A stretch of DNA of 64,000 nt. It comes from Rhizobiaceae bacterium (GTDB taxonomy: Bacteria > Pseudomonadota > Alphaproteobacteria > Rhizobiales > Rhizobiaceae). A program made the position numbers and the translations under genes. Location: assembly GCA_017643495.1 (NCBI GenBank), contig JAEPNK010000001.1, forward strand, positions 1,986,938 to 2,050,937, in the 5' to 3' direction. Below, piece by piece: positions 1 through 9,787 of the stretch (positions within the stretch are counted from its first letter, which is position 1; each line of letters opens with the position of its first letter). Under the pieces are notes generated by a model. The model had not been told where the DNA came from and made no database searches. It saw only the letters and a list, made by a program, of their open reading frames with translations.

Positions 1-90
1 TGGAAGTTTCACAAGGAAAATCAATCTGATGGGCAACAACAGACCTATTGGCAGCAGACTGAAACCGGTGGATGGGAAAAGAAGGCGTAG
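1..90 (+). CDS. C-terminal end of an unidentified protein (partial)
   Basis: Frame 1 is open from the first base and ends at a TAG at 88-90, giving 29 residues that are hydrophilic and rich in Gln, Trp and Lys, ending GWEKKA. The stop lies two bases before the ATG at 93 of the methyltransferase gene, an operon-like spacing that supports this being the true end of an upstream gene. Too little is visible to name a family. Confidence 0.5.
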   Translation, partial: WKFHKENQSDGQQQTYWQQTETGGWEKKA

Positions 91-92
91 GG

Positions 93-791
93 ATGGATGA
101 TATGGCAAGAGGGTTTGAGGAACGCCGGGAGGCCGGACGGAAGTTTGCGGATAGCCTGGACCGGTCAGGATTTGAAAACGATGTCGGCCGCAAGGATTTC
201 TTTCGCTCTGTTTATGACAATGCCGCAGGAGACCCTGCTGCGATACCCTGGGCCGACATGGAACCCAAACGCACTTTGCTTGAATGGCTTGAGAACCATC
301 CTTCTCACGAGGGGGAAGCAATCGACATAGGGTGTGGTCTTGGCGACAATGCCGAAGCAATAGCATCTTACGGATATCAAACCATCGGTTTTGACTTCTC
401 CGAACAGGCAATTGAATGGGCCAGTCAGCGGTTTTTCCGTAGTACCGTTGATTACAGAACTGCTGATCTGTTGAATTTGCCAACACCCTGGCGTGGGAGG
501 TTTCAACTGGTTCACGAGTGTTACACACTTCAGTCATTGTCACCGACAACCCTGTCCAGGACCATACCCGCAACAGCATCACTTGTGGCACCTGATGGAA
601 TCTTGCTGGTTTATGCGCGAGTGAGGCAGGATGGAGCGGAAGCAGATGGCCCGCCCTGGCCGCTCGAAATGTCTCAGGCAATGTCGTTTGAACGCTACGG
701 ACTTGTCCTTGAAAACCGAGAGGATTTCACAATCTGCAAGCGGGAACGGGAAATACCGCACGTATTTTGTGTCTGGAGGCGGCCAGCATGA
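93..791 (+). CDS. Class I SAM-dependent methyltransferase
   Basis: A 232-residue soluble protein with a Rossmann methyltransferase core. The glycine-rich SAM-binding motif I reads IDIGCGLGD near residues 77-85, and the acidic residue that normally binds the ribose hydroxyls lies in GFDFSEQA near residue 101. The substrate cannot be read from the sequence. I start at the ATG at 93 because the upstream reading frame stops at 90; an in-frame ATG at 72 would overlap it. The stop overlaps the next gene's ATG (ATGA at 788-791), so the two are probably translated together. The fold is clear and the specific role unknown. Confidence 0.85.
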   Translation: MDDMARGFEERREAGRKFADSLDRSGFENDVGRKDFFRSVYDNAAGDPAAIPWADMEPKRTLLEWLENHPSHEGEAIDIGCGLGDNAEAIASYGYQTIGFDFSEQAIEWASQRFFRSTVDYRTADLLNLPTPWRGRFQLVHECYTLQSLSPTTLSRTIPATASLVAPDGILLVYARVRQDGAEADGPPWPLEMSQAMSFERYGLVLENREDFTICKREREIPHVFCVWRRPA

Positions 792-1396
792 GAAAATTTG
801 CATTCTTGCTGATTGTTGCGGGGCTGGGTATCGGCGCGATTTGGCCGTGGGCGCAGGGCAATTTCCTGAATGATGAAATTGAGCGTGTCTCCATGACAGG
901 CTTGAGAGAGAATGGCTCCGTGGAAGCCATTGTCAATTTGAAAACTTCAGATAACCCTGTACGAATCCGGTTCCTGGCTACATTCCTGCCGGATGGGAAA
1001 TTGCCTCCTGTCAGGCTCCCCCTCACGGCAAAGATTTCTGATCGTCAGGGTACGCTGCTTGCCGGAATAGTGTCTTTTGCTACGGATGGCCTGACAACGG
1101 GCCCTGAATTGCCCACCCAAAGCGGAAGTCAGGCACTCAATCTCACAGTTGTGAATGATGGTCCACACGCCTTGTCACTGACCTTTGCAGAAAACGCCGG
1201 TGACGGGGGTATTTCGCGTCCGGATATTGAGAAGGTTTCAGCAACGTTTATTCGCAATGCACGAGTCATTGATGATCAGTACACGCTTGCCGGTTTTATA
1301 GTCGCCATGCTGGGTTTCTACCTGCTTGTCCGCAGCAGACGCTCAGGCAAAAAATCCGGTATCGTAACCTTTGGACGAAAGGGCTCAGACCGATAA
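788..1396 (+). CDS. Small membrane-anchored protein of unknown function
   Basis: A 202-residue protein. It opens with MRKFAFLLIVAGLGIGAIW, a signal anchor or uncleaved signal peptide, and has a second hydrophobic segment near residues 164-182 (AGFIVAMLGFYLLV) followed by a basic tail (RSRRSGKK). The roughly 140 residues between look like a beta-rich extracytoplasmic domain. The start at 788 shares the ATGA overlap with the methyltransferase stop; an in-frame ATG at 767 would add seven non-hydrophobic residues and is less likely. I do not recognise the family. It ends convergently with the ABC-F gene, five bases away. Confidence 0.7.
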   Translation: MRKFAFLLIVAGLGIGAIWPWAQGNFLNDEIERVSMTGLRENGSVEAIVNLKTSDNPVRIRFLATFLPDGKLPPVRLPLTAKISDRQGTLLAGIVSFATDGLTTGPELPTQSGSQALNLTVVNDGPHALSLTFAENAGDGGISRPDIEKVSATFIRNARVIDDQYTLAGFIVAMLGFYLLVRSRRSGKKSGIVTFGRKGSDR

Positions 1397-1401
1397 CAAG
1401 A

Positions 1402-3321
1402 TTAAGCGGGTTTTGCTACAAGTCCTGCCTCATACTCGTCACTCAGTGAGAGCCATTCTTCCTCCAACAAGTCTTTCTGCTTTTCCGCACTTGCTCGCAT
1501 TTTTGAAATCCTTGCTGCCTTGTCCGGGTTGTTCTCATAAAGACCAGGTTCCAGCAATGCGGAATCAAGTTTTGAAATGTCTTCGTCAAGCTTCTGAATC
1601 TTATATTCTTTTTCAGAAATTTTTTGCTTTAACGGAGCAAGTTTCCTGCGTCTTTCCGACAATTCCCGCCGCTCGTCATAGTCAAGTTGCTGGGGTGCCG
1701 GTGGAGAAGCGGGTTCAGGCTCAGGCGCCGCAACCAGTTGGTCTTTCCGTTTCCGTCCTGTTTGCAATACCTCTTTGCGGTAGGTAGCAAGGTCCTCCTC
1801 ATAGGGCGATACCGTGCCATCGCGTACAATCCACAGCCGTTCAGTCGTGGCATCAATAAGGTGGCGGTCGTGACTGACAAGAATTACGGCACCACGAAAC
1901 TCGTTGATGGCATGTACAAGTGCCTCACGTGCTCCCATGTCAAGGTGGTTGGTCGGTTCGTCGAGAATCAGAATGTCGGGGCCGTGAAAAGTACACAAGC
2001 CAAGCAGGAGCCTTGCCTTTTCGCCTCCGGACAATTTGGCAGTCAATGTGTTCATTCGCTCATGATCCAGACCCATTTGGGCGGTTCTGGACCGAACGAT
2101 TGATTCAGGGGCTTTTGCCATGAGCTTACGAACGTGGTCGACGGGCGTCTGGTCCGGGTGAAGGTCATCCATTTGATGTTGGGCAAACATGGCTACCTGT
2201 AGTTTTGGTGCCATTACAACATTGCCATCAACATGGGGCAGGCGGCCTGCCAGCAGTTTTGCAAAAGTGGATTTTCCGTTGCCGTTTGAGCCCAGTAGTG
2301 CAATGCGGTCATCGCTGTCTATTCTGAGATCAAGATTATGCAGGACCGGCGCATCTTTGGCATATCCGCATCGAACATTCTCAAGTTTGATGGCAGGCGA
2401 TGCCACGATTTTTTCAGGAGCCGGAAAATGGAACGGGCGAGTGCCTTCTTCCTCGAGCATTGCTGGCAGTTTGATCTTCGCAATGGCCTTGATCTTGGAT
2501 TGGGCCTGCCGGGCCTTTGAGGCCTTGGCCTTGAACCGGTCCACAAATCCCTGCATGTGGGCAATCTGCTTCTCAAGTTTCTCACGCGTCTTGGACGCAA
2601 GTTCCCGTTGCAACTCGCGATTGTGCTCAAACGTGTCGAAGTTGCCCTTGAAAAACTGGATGTGCCGGTTTTCAAAATGAATGATGGAATCCACTGCGAC
2701 ATTCAGCAAGTCCCGGTCATGGCTGATCACCAGAACAGTGCCAGGATAACGTGACAGATAGTTTTCCAGCCACAATGTTCCTTCCAGGTCCAGATAGTTG
2801 GTTGGTTCGTCAAGCAGCAACAGGTCCGGTTCGGAAAACAGGACAGCTGCAAGTGCTACCCGCATCCGCCATCCACCGGAGAAACTTGAGGCAGGTGCTT
2901 GCTGGTCTTGTTCTGAAAACCCCAGACCGGCAAGAATGGACGCTGCCCTGCTTTCTGCTGTGTAGGCATCAATATCGTCCAGCCGTTCGTAGATTGCTGC
3001 AATACGGTCCGGATCAGATGCAGTTTCTGCTTCACTGAGCAGTTCGGCCCGCTCCTTGTCAGCAGCCAAAACAATTTCCAGAAGACTGTCTTCGGTGCCG
3101 GGTGCTTCCTGTGCAACTTGGCCGATCTGCCAGCTTTTCGGGATTGAAACATCGCCGGTTTCACTGGGATGCTCGCCCAATAGAACCTTGAACAGGGTAG
3201 TTTTTCCGCAGCCGTTTTTTCCAACCAGACCCGCACGGGTGCCGGAGGGCAGGGACAGGTTGGCGTCTTCCAGCAGCAGGCGGCCAGCTATTCGTACGGT
3301 GAGATTTTCAATTTTCAACAT
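1402..3321 (-). CDS. ABC-F family ATPase (YheS/Uup-like)
   Basis: A 639-residue soluble protein with two ABC ATPase domains and no membrane segments, the ABC-F arrangement of ribosome-associated factors. The first domain has Walker [10 protein letters not shown] (about residues 35-43) and Walker [10 protein letters not shown]; the second has Walker [10 protein letters not shown], signature LSGGEKAR and Walker [12 protein letters not shown]. The lysine/glutamine-rich linker between them and a charged C-terminal helical region (about 530-620) fit the YheS/Uup side of the family, whose members act on ribosomes or branched DNA. I start at the ATG at 3321 (MLKIENLTV), where the domain begins; a start at 3357 would add 12 unrelated residues. 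Confidence 0.9.
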   Translation of the reverse strand: MLKIENLTVRIAGRLLLEDANLSLPSGTRAGLVGKNGCGKTTLFKVLLGEHPSETGDVSIPKSWQIGQVAQEAPGTEDSLLEIVLAADKERAELLSEAETASDPDRIAAIYERLDDIDAYTAESRAASILAGLGFSEQDQQAPASSFSGGWRMRVALAAVLFSEPDLLLLDEPTNYLDLEGTLWLENYLSRYPGTVLVISHDRDLLNVAVDSIIHFENRHIQFFKGNFDTFEHNRELQRELASKTREKLEKQIAHMQGFVDRFKAKASKARQAQSKIKAIAKIKLPAMLEEEGTRPFHFPAPEKIVASPAIKLENVRCGYAKDAPVLHNLDLRIDSDDRIALLGSNGNGKSTFAKLLAGRLPHVDGNVVMAPKLQVAMFAQHQMDDLHPDQTPVDHVRKLMAKAPESIVRSRTAQMGLDHERMNTLTAKLSGGEKARLLLGLCTFHGPDILILDEPTNHLDMGAREALVHAINEFRGAVILVSHDRHLIDATTERLWIVRDGTVSPYEEDLATYRKEVLQTGRKRKDQLVAAPEPEPASPPAPQQLDYDERRELSERRRKLAPLKQKISEKEYKIQKLDEDISKLDSALLEPGLYENNPDKAARISKMRASAEKQKDLLEEEWLSLSDEYEAGLVAKPA

Positions 3322-3488
3322 GCGCCGTGTTTTGGAGTGCAGCGGGCGCCAGTGCAAGCTGTAAATTCAAAAACCAGCCAGCATTTCTCCTGATTGCCCC
3401 GGAAATAGCCTTCCCCTCTTGCCGGAGCCATGCTGGAAGCGTATATAGCCGAAAAATTCCCCTCAAATTCGACAAAGAAAGATTTTCC

Positions 3489-3911
3489 ATGGCGATCGAA
3501 CGCACATTTTCAATGATTAAACCGGATGCAACAAAGCGTAATCTGACGGGCGCAATTACCGCCAAGCTGGAAGAGGCGGGTTTGCGCGTTGTGGCATCAA
3601 AGCGTGTACGTATGAGCCTGGCTCAGGCTGAGGCGTTTTATGCCGTTCACTCGGAGCGTCCCTTCTTTGGTGAACTCACCGAATTCATGTCTTCAGGCCC
3701 GACAGTTGTTCAGGTTCTGGAAGGCGAAAATGCCATTGCCAAAAACCGTGAAGTGATGGGCGCGACCAATCCGGCAGAAGCTGATGAAGGTACTATCCGC
3801 AAGGAATTCGCGTTGTCTCTTGGCGAGAATTCGGTACACGGGTCAGATGCTCCGGAAACCGCAGCCGAAGAAATCGCATTCTGGTTTGCCGGGTGTGAAA
3901 TCGTCGGTTAG
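3489..3911 (+). CDS. ndk: Nucleoside diphosphate kinase
   Basis: A 140-residue enzyme that transfers the gamma phosphate of ATP to nucleoside diphosphates through a phospho-histidine. The N-terminus ([18 protein letters not shown]) and the active-site histidine segment ([20 protein letters not shown], catalytic His near 117) are canonical, and the length is that of standard bacterial Ndk. The reading frame is open further upstream, but the ATG at 3489 gives the family's N-terminus. The gene stands alone and is followed by a strong Rho-independent terminator at about 3943-3973. Confidence 0.97.
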   Translation: MAIERTFSMIKPDATKRNLTGAITAKLEEAGLRVVASKRVRMSLAQAEAFYAVHSERPFFGELTEFMSSGPTVVQVLEGENAIAKNREVMGATNPAEADEGTIRKEFALSLGENSVHGSDAPETAAEEIAFWFAGCEIVG

Positions 3912-3942
3912 TATTATACGGGAGCAGAATTGTTCCAAAACA

Positions 3943-3973
3943 AAAGCCACGGCGTTTTGCGCCGTGGCTTTTT
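3943..3973 (+). terminator. Rho-independent terminator of ndk
   Basis: GCCACGGCG (3946-3954) pairs with CGCCGTGGC (3960-3968) across a TTTTG loop, flanked by A residues on the left and a TTTTT run on the right. It lies 32 bases after the ndk stop. The flanking A/T runs could make it work for the converging minus-strand gene too. Confidence 0.9.
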
Positions 3974-3995
3974 AGTTTGCATAGGGAAATACAAA

Positions 3996-4343
3996 CTATT
4001 CCGTGAACGGAGATACGCATTCAACGCGCGCACCTCCGCGACGACGGAAAGTATTGTCCGACTCCCGGTAACGGAGGCGGTTTTCATAGCACCAGTCTAC
4101 ATGGTCGTTCCTTGTCGACTTTCTGTGCTTTCTGTTTTCAGGTCGTTTTCGGTTTTTGCCATCTTGATCATTGCCAAGAACACGATTCGCGGCAGTTCCC
4201 TGGGAAGCCCCGCCAAGTGCGCCGCCAATGATGTTCTTTTTCCCCGCATGCGCATTATTCACTGGAATAAGAAATTGGGCAAAAACACCTGCGGCAGCTA
4301 CAAGGAAGAAAGCAAAGACCCAAACCAACACATTGTTTTCCAT
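3996..4343 (-). CDS. Small secreted BA14K-like protein
   Basis: A 115-residue protein with a clear signal peptide (hydrophobic residues 5-27, likely cleavage after NNAHA), then a Gly-rich segment and a basic linker. The C-terminal segment WCYENRLRYRESDNTFRRRG resembles the Trp-Cys/Arg/Tyr signature of the BA14K family, small envelope or lectin-like proteins common in Rhizobiales. I use the ATG at 4343; an in-frame TTG at 4382 would place 13 polar residues before the signal peptide. The match rests on a short motif, so a different small secreted family remains possible. Confidence 0.55.
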   Translation of the reverse strand: MENNVLVWVFAFFLVAAAGVFAQFLIPVNNAHAGKKNIIGGALGGASQGTAANRVLGNDQDGKNRKRPENRKHRKSTRNDHVDWCYENRLRYRESDNTFRRRGGARVECVSPFTE

Positions 4344-4594
4344 GCGTTTCACGGCTTTCCCTTTCTTGTTGTATACAATCAAGGGAACAGACGGGTTTTT
4401 GTTCCGTTATCAATGATTGAATCTGCAAAATCTTCCGGTACACATGTGCTGATACCGGAGGCATTACGTTCAGGAAGGGGGCATATGTGTGGAATAAAGT
4501 ACGGTGGAGCGCATTTTCAGACACGAATGATTAATCTGGTTATACCGGTTGGGTGTCGTATCGCCTGACAAGCCAAAGTTGTTGCGAGGAATAC

Positions 4595-6376
4595 ATGCTT
4601 GAAGACCAGACCATCCTGTTCATTCTCTTTGCTGGCGTCTTTGCCATGCTGTTGTGGGGAAGGTTTCGTTACGATCTTGTTGCATTCTGCGCACTGCTGA
4701 TTGCCCTTTTGTTTGGCATTATAGATACAGAAGCGGCGTTTACCGGTTTTGGTCATCCGGCGACCGTTATTGTTGCCCTGGTGTTGATCGTTTCACGGGG
4801 GTTGCTGAACTCGGGAGCAATCGACGTTATCACCAGACGTGTTGTTGATACTTCCCGCGGGATAGCAGCCCATATCGCTATCATGTCATCGACCAGTGCG
4901 GTTTTGTCGGCATTCATGAACAATGTGGCTGCCTTGGCGCTGCTGATGCCGGTTGATCTGCAGGCGTCAAAAAGGGCGGGCAGAAGTGTACGTTCAACAC
5001 TGATGCCCCTTTCATTTGCATCAATTTTGGGTGGCATGATTACCATGATCGGTACGCCTCCCAACATCATTATTGCCCAATATCGCAGTTCGACGGAGGC
5101 CGGTACTCCTTTCAAAATGTTTGATTTTACGCCGGTTGGTTTGATCTCGGCTCTTGTGGGCATCGCTTTTGTGGCACTCATTGGATGGCGTCTTGTTCCG
5201 AAAGCAGAGGAGGGGACAACATCTTCGAGCGAACCGATAAAGCTGGAAGATTATATTGCAGAACTTGTTATTCCCGAGAAATCCAAGGCCATAGGCCAGC
5301 AAGTGCGCGATTTGTATGAAGAAGGTAATGAAAACGATGTCATCATTCTGGGGGTTGTACGGAACAACCGCCGCCTGAAAGGTTTCAGTGCCAGCCTTGA
5401 ATTGAGGCAGGGAGACATGCTGGTGGTGGAGGCTGCGGCAGATGACATTGACCGCTTTAGGGGAATCTACTCGCTGGAGTTTTTCGGAGAAAAGTCGAGT
5501 AGCGAAAAGGCTATTGGAGACCTCCAGCTTACAGAAATTCTCGTTACCCCGGAGACACGAATAGTTGGAAAATCCTCGATCGACTTGCGGTTGAGGGCAA
5601 GAAGAGGGGTGGCTTTGCTGGGGATTGCACGAAAGGGCAACCGCAGGTTCTCAAAACGTGTCCGCCACGAAAAGATACGTGTCGGTGACATATTGCTTCT
5701 GATCGGTCCCGCCGACAATATCGCTGATGTCATTCCGTACCTTAACGGATTGCCTTTGGCCGAAAGGGGTTTGCAGGTTACCCAACACAAGAATGCCTGG
5801 CTCGCTACCGCCATTTTTGCAACTGCCATTGCTTTGGCAAGCTTGGGTTTTTTCTATCTTGCAACCGCGTTGGCAATGGTTGTGGCGCTGTACGTAATTT
5901 TCGACATCGTGCCAATTCGAAACGTGTACGAATATGTCGAATGGCCTGTTATTGTTCTTTTGGGAAGCATGATCCCTCTCGGTACAGCGCTTGAAGAAAC
6001 AGGGGGAACAGCGCTGATTGCAAAACAGATCGTCGGCCTTACAAGCGGGCTTGAACCGTGGATAATCCTGACCGTCCTGATGGTGGTAGTCATGACATTG
6101 TCAGACATTCTCAACAATACGGCCACAGCCGTGATTGGTGCGCCCATTGCAGTCGACATCGCCAACCGCCTGAATGTGAATCCTGATCCGTTTCTGATGG
6201 CCGTTGCCATAGCTGCTTCATGCGCGTTCCTGACGCCCATAGGCCACAAGAACAATACGCTCATCATGGGGCCCGGTGGCTACAAGTTTGGTGATTACTG
6301 GCGAATGGGCTTGCCGCTTGAAATAATTGTCATTGCAACCAGCGTTCCGGCAATTCTGGTTTTCTGGCCATTCTAA
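4595..6376 (+). CDS. SLC13-family permease with two central TrkA-C (RCK_C) domains
   Basis: A 593-residue inner-membrane transporter. Hydrophobic helices occupy residues 1-200 and 400-593, separated by a soluble region (about 215-385) containing two RCK_C-type repeats, recognisable as IGQQVRDLYEEG...GDMLVVEA and IVGKSSIDLRLR...VGDILLLIG. This membrane-RCK_C-RCK_C-membrane layout is typical of the bacterial SLC13 (DASS) branch that moves anions such as sulfate or dicarboxylates with sodium. The substrate is not determined by the sequence. The ATG at 4595 is preceded by GAGGA; an in-frame start at 4553 would add a cysteine-rich stretch without a ribosome site. Confidence 0.88.
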   Translation: MLEDQTILFILFAGVFAMLLWGRFRYDLVAFCALLIALLFGIIDTEAAFTGFGHPATVIVALVLIVSRGLLNSGAIDVITRRVVDTSRGIAAHIAIMSSTSAVLSAFMNNVAALALLMPVDLQASKRAGRSVRSTLMPLSFASILGGMITMIGTPPNIIIAQYRSSTEAGTPFKMFDFTPVGLISALVGIAFVALIGWRLVPKAEEGTTSSSEPIKLEDYIAELVIPEKSKAIGQQVRDLYEEGNENDVIILGVVRNNRRLKGFSASLELRQGDMLVVEAAADDIDRFRGIYSLEFFGEKSSSEKAIGDLQLTEILVTPETRIVGKSSIDLRLRARRGVALLGIARKGNRRFSKRVRHEKIRVGDILLLIGPADNIADVIPYLNGLPLAERGLQVTQHKNAWLATAIFATAIALASLGFFYLATALAMVVALYVIFDIVPIRNVYEYVEWPVIVLLGSMIPLGTALEETGGTALIAKQIVGLTSGLEPWIILTVLMVVVMTLSDILNNTATAVIGAPIAVDIANRLNVNPDPFLMAVAIAASCAFLTPIGHKNNTLIMGPGGYKFGDYWRMGLPLEIIVIATSVPAILVFWPF

Positions 6377-6401
6377 AGGGCTTCTGAGAGCAAATTACGG
6401 T

Positions 6402-6872
6402 CTAGAGGATGTCTTCCCACCGGGAAGCTGCTTTCATGTCGCTGTCCCTCGCATCGACCCATTTTCCCTCTTTACCGTTTTTCAAATGTTCTTTTTTCCA
6501 GAATGGAGCATTGGTCTTGAGGAAATCCATCAGAAAATTTGCCCCGTCAAAAGCTGCATGCCTGTGGGGTGAGGCAGCAATGACAAGAACAATATTCTCT
6601 CCGGGCAGGATTTTCCCGTAGCGGTGAATGGCAATCATTCCCGTGAGGTTGAAACGATCTATCGCCTCCTTGGCAATCTTTCGGATTTCAGCTTCTGCCA
6701 TGCCTGGGTAGTGTTCAAGTTCCAGCGCTGCCAGCGCTCCCTTTTCGTCGCGGCACAAGCCGCTGAACGTTACAACCGCGCCAATGTCATTGCTGTTTTT
6801 TGTCAGTTTTGAAACCTCTGAATCCAGGTTGAAATCTTCTGCCTGAATACGGATCTCGGGTATGACGGTCAT
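6402..6872 (-). CDS. moaE: Molybdopterin synthase catalytic subunit MoaE
   Basis: A 156-residue protein. MoaE and thiocarboxylated MoaD convert cyclic pyranopterin monophosphate to molybdopterin. Family landmarks are VTFSGLCRDE near the N-terminus, LELEHYPGMAE, HRYGKILPGE, the HRHAAF substrate-site segment, and KTNAPFWKKE with the conserved lysines. The ATG at 6872 follows the moaD stop by four bases with AGGTGG upstream; a GTG at 6884 overlapping moaD is the alternative. It is the last gene of the uvrC-pgsA-moaD-moaE run. Confidence 0.95.
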   Translation of the reverse strand: MTVIPEIRIQAEDFNLDSEVSKLTKNSNDIGAVVTFSGLCRDEKGALAALELEHYPGMAEAEIRKIAKEAIDRFNLTGMIAIHRYGKILPGENIVLVIAASPHRHAAFDGANFLMDFLKTNAPFWKKEHLKNGKEGKWVDARDSDMKAASRWEDIL

Positions 6873-6876
6873 GTTG

Positions 6877-7137
6877 CTAACCACCTGTCATGGGAGGAAA
6901 AAGGGCAATTTCCCTTGCATTTTCCAAGTCTGCGCCGTGGTCAGGCTGATGTTGCTGGTCAACCGCAACCTGAATCAGTTCACGATGCTGATCAAAAACC
7001 TCAAACTCTTCTCCACGCGTAGCAAGCCAGTCTATCAAGCCTGCAACGGTAGACACTTGTTCAGGCAGTTCAACATCTTCTGTACTGATGCCTGTCCGTT
7101 CTCGCAGCCATGCAAAATAATTGATCGTTACGGTCAT
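6877..7137 (-). CDS. moaD: Molybdopterin synthase sulfur carrier subunit MoaD
   Basis: An 86-residue ubiquitin-fold protein whose C-terminus is Thr-Gly-Gly, the tail that is adenylated and thiocarboxylated to donate sulfur in molybdopterin synthesis. The N-terminal segment VTINYFAWLRERTG and the closing IALFPPMTGG are typical. It lies between pgsA and moaE with short spacing. The adenylating enzyme MoeB and the early genes moaA/moaC are not in the window. Confidence 0.95.
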   Translation of the reverse strand: MTVTINYFAWLRERTGISTEDVELPEQVSTVAGLIDWLATRGEEFEVFDQHRELIQVAVDQQHQPDHGADLENAREIALFPPMTGG

Positions 7138-7149
7138 CTGGTTGCAATC

Positions 7150-7758
7150 CTATTCGATGATATGTCGCAAGCCCGCCCGGAAATAATCATAACCAGTATA
7201 GAGCGTGATAATTGCGGCAATCCAGAGAAGGGACAGTCCGGCTTCTGTTGTGTAAGGCCATATCTTGTCTCCGGCGGAACCTGCCAGCAGAAAGCCAATC
7301 GCCAGCATTTGCACCGTGGTTTTCCATTTTGCCAGTTGGGTAACCGGTACACTGACTTTCAATTCGGCAAGATACTCCCGTAAGCCGGATACCAGTATTT
7401 CGCGACACAGAATGATGATTGCGGCCCATAGTGACCAGCCGGCTATCGTTTTGTCGGTATCAGCCGCCAGCAATAACAAACAGGTCGACACGAGAAGTTT
7501 GTCGGCTATCGGATCAAGCATTTTTCCGATATTTGAAGTCTGTTGCCAGATACGGGCAATATAGCCGTCAAGAAAATCAGTGATACTAGCAACAATAAAT
7601 ATGGCCAGTGCCGACCATCTGGCAAAGTCTGATGATTGCAGCTTGCCTTCCAGATAGAAGCACAAAACCACCAACGGAACAGCCACTATTCGTCCGTAAG
7701 TGAGTATGTTTGGCAGACTGAACAACAAGGCTGGCTTGTCTTTTTTTGTTATGCTCAT
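7150..7758 (-). CDS. pgsA: CDP-diacylglycerol-glycerol-3-phosphate 3-phosphatidyltransferase
   Basis: A 202-residue inner-membrane enzyme that makes phosphatidylglycerol phosphate from CDP-diacylglycerol and glycerol-3-phosphate. The CDP-alcohol phosphotransferase signature DG-x2-AR-x8-G-x3-D-x3-D is complete (DGYIARIW...IGKMLDPIADK, about residues 64-88). There are several transmembrane helices and a normal family length. The position directly downstream of uvrC (30 bases) and upstream of moaD matches the conserved Rhizobiales order. Confidence 0.95.
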   Translation of the reverse strand: MSITKKDKPALLFSLPNILTYGRIVAVPLVVLCFYLEGKLQSSDFARWSALAIFIVASITDFLDGYIARIWQQTSNIGKMLDPIADKLLVSTCLLLLAADTDKTIAGWSLWAAIIILCREILVSGLREYLAELKVSVPVTQLAKWKTTVQMLAIGFLLAGSAGDKIWPYTTEAGLSLLWIAAIITLYTGYDYFRAGLRHIIE

Positions 7759-7788
7759 GGCTCGGTGCTAACGGTTTTGATATTCTTG

Positions 7789-9744
7789 TTAGTGGAAATG
7801 ATCGTATATGGCTTGTGCCATTTGTTCTGAAATCCCGTCAACCGCTTTAAGGTCGGTGACAGCAGCTCTGGAAACAGCTTTTGCAGTGCCAAAGTGATGA
7901 AGGAGCGCCCGTTTGCGACTCTGCCCAATTCCAGGCACTTCGTCGAGCGGGTTCTTCACCATTTCTTTTTTGCGGCGTGCACGATGGGAGCCAATCGCAT
8001 ATCGGTGGGCTTCATCCCGCATTCGCTGCACGAAATACAATGTCGGGTCACGTTCGGGCAACATGAAGGATTGTCTGCCTTTCATGAAAAACTTTTCAAG
8101 CCCTGCATCCCTGTCAGGTCCTTTTGCAATGCCGACAATTGGCACTGTTTTCTCCAGTCCCATTTCCTTCATCGTCTCGTGAACCACATTCAATTGGCCC
8201 TGGCCCCCATCGATCAGCAACAAATCCGGCCAAACACCAATTTCATTTTCGGCATTTTGTTGTTCGCCGGGAAGACCATGTTCTTTCACAAGACGGGAAA
8301 ATCTTCGTGAAAGGACCTCTTTCATCATGCCATAGTCGTCTCCGGGGACCAGGTCTTGCGACTTGATGTTGAATTTCCTGTACTGGTTTTTGGCAAAACC
8401 TTCCGGGCCAACCACAATCATGCCTCCTACGGCATTGGTGCCCATGATATGGGAATTGTCATAAACCTCGATACGGTTCGGAACTTTGTCTAGACCAAAG
8501 GCCTCCTTTACACCCTGCATGAGTTTTGCCTGGGTTGAGGTTTCAGCAAGCTTGCGTTCAACTGCCTCCCGGGCATTCTGTATGGCCCTTTCCACCAGTT
8601 GCCGTTTTTCACCTCTCTGGGGAACTAGGACTTCAACCTTGTGTTCTGCCCGAAGCGAGAATGCTTCTGCTATCAATTCCTGGTCTTCAGTTGGGTGGGA
8701 AAGAAGGATCTGGCGAGGGCAGGGGCGGTCATCGTAGAACTGTCCAAGAAATGCCCCCAGAACCTCATCAGGTTCGAGAGATTTGTCAGCTCTTGGAAAA
8801 TAGGCCCGGTTTCCCCAGTTCTGCCCGGTGCGGAAAAAGAATACCTGAATACAGGTCATCCCTTCTTTCTGTTGGACGGCAAATATGTCTGCTTCACTAA
8901 CAGATTTCGGATTTACTTCCTGGTGTGACTGAACATGGCTCAGGGCACTCAGCCGGTCGCGATACACCGCAGCGCGTTCAAAATCGAGATTGGTTGAAGC
9001 TTCCTCCATCTGTCTTGCGAGCTTGCCCTGAATCTGCGAGCTTTTTCCTGAAAGAAACCGTTTGGCTTCATCAACAAGACGAGCATATTCCGTGTCGGAC
9101 ACTTCACCAGTACAGGGGCCGGCACAACGCTTGATCTGGTGCAGGAGACAGGGCCGGGTTCGGCCTTCAAAGACCGAGTCAGTGCAGGTTCTCACCAGAA
9201 AGGCCCGTTGCATTGCATTTATTGTCTGATTAACCGCCCCGGCTGAAGCGAACGGACCGAAATAGGTCCTCTTTTTGCTACGCGCTCCACGATGCTTGAA
9301 CAATCCCGGTGAAGCATGGTCTTCCGTAATCACGATATAGGGAAAACTCTTGTCATCGCGCAGCAAGACATTGAATTTTGGCCGCAGTCGTTTGATCAGA
9401 TTCGCTTCAAGCAGAAGTGCTTCCGTTTCCGTGTGTGTGGTAACAAACTCCATGGAAACGGTTTCACGGATCATGCGGGCTATCCGGTGGCTGTGACCAC
9501 CCGTCTTGGCATAGGATGATACGCGTTTTTTCAGGTTTCTTGCTTTGCCGACATAAAGAACATCACCCGCAGCATCAAACATGCGGTAAACACCGGATGA
9601 ATTCGGCAATCTTTTCACAATTGAGGCAATGACTTCTGCGCCCGATTTCCCGCTCTCAGCGGAAGAATATTCTTCCCACTCAATACCAGCTGAATCGCCA
9701 GTTGTTGCTGCGAGTTTCGGGTTTTTGACAGGAGAGTCGCTCAT
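7789..9744 (-). CDS. uvrC: Excinuclease ABC subunit C
   Basis: A 651-residue nucleotide-excision-repair nuclease that cuts both sides of a lesion in the UvrBC-DNA complex. An N-terminal GIY-YIG domain (SSGVYRMFD...[14 protein letters not shown], about residues 48-75) makes the 3' cut; a UVR motif follows near 255 ([20 protein letters not shown]); the RNase H-like C-terminal nuclease includes [12 protein letters not shown] and [11 protein letters not shown]; tandem helix-hairpin-helix motifs close the protein ([26 protein letters not shown]). A 40-residue hydrophilic extension precedes the GIY-YIG domain. Confidence 0.97.
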   Translation of the reverse strand: MSDSPVKNPKLAATTGDSAGIEWEEYSSAESGKSGAEVIASIVKRLPNSSGVYRMFDAAGDVLYVGKARNLKKRVSSYAKTGGHSHRIARMIRETVSMEFVTTHTETEALLLEANLIKRLRPKFNVLLRDDKSFPYIVITEDHASPGLFKHRGARSKKRTYFGPFASAGAVNQTINAMQRAFLVRTCTDSVFEGRTRPCLLHQIKRCAGPCTGEVSDTEYARLVDEAKRFLSGKSSQIQGKLARQMEEASTNLDFERAAVYRDRLSALSHVQSHQEVNPKSVSEADIFAVQQKEGMTCIQVFFFRTGQNWGNRAYFPRADKSLEPDEVLGAFLGQFYDDRPCPRQILLSHPTEDQELIAEAFSLRAEHKVEVLVPQRGEKRQLVERAIQNAREAVERKLAETSTQAKLMQGVKEAFGLDKVPNRIEVYDNSHIMGTNAVGGMIVVGPEGFAKNQYRKFNIKSQDLVPGDDYGMMKEVLSRRFSRLVKEHGLPGEQQNAENEIGVWPDLLLIDGGQGQLNVVHETMKEMGLEKTVPIVGIAKGPDRDAGLEKFFMKGRQSFMLPERDPTLYFVQRMRDEAHRYAIGSHRARRKKEMVKNPLDEVPGIGQSRKRALLHHFGTAKAVSRAAVTDLKAVDGISEQMAQAIYDHFH

Positions 9745-9787
9745 TCAGCGAATATGGTGGATTCTGTCGCGGAATTCGAGTTCTTGT

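Noticed and set aside
4553..4594. Longer N-terminus for the SLC13 transporter
   Set aside because: The added residues are polar and cysteine-rich, and the ATG at 4595 has a better ribosome site.
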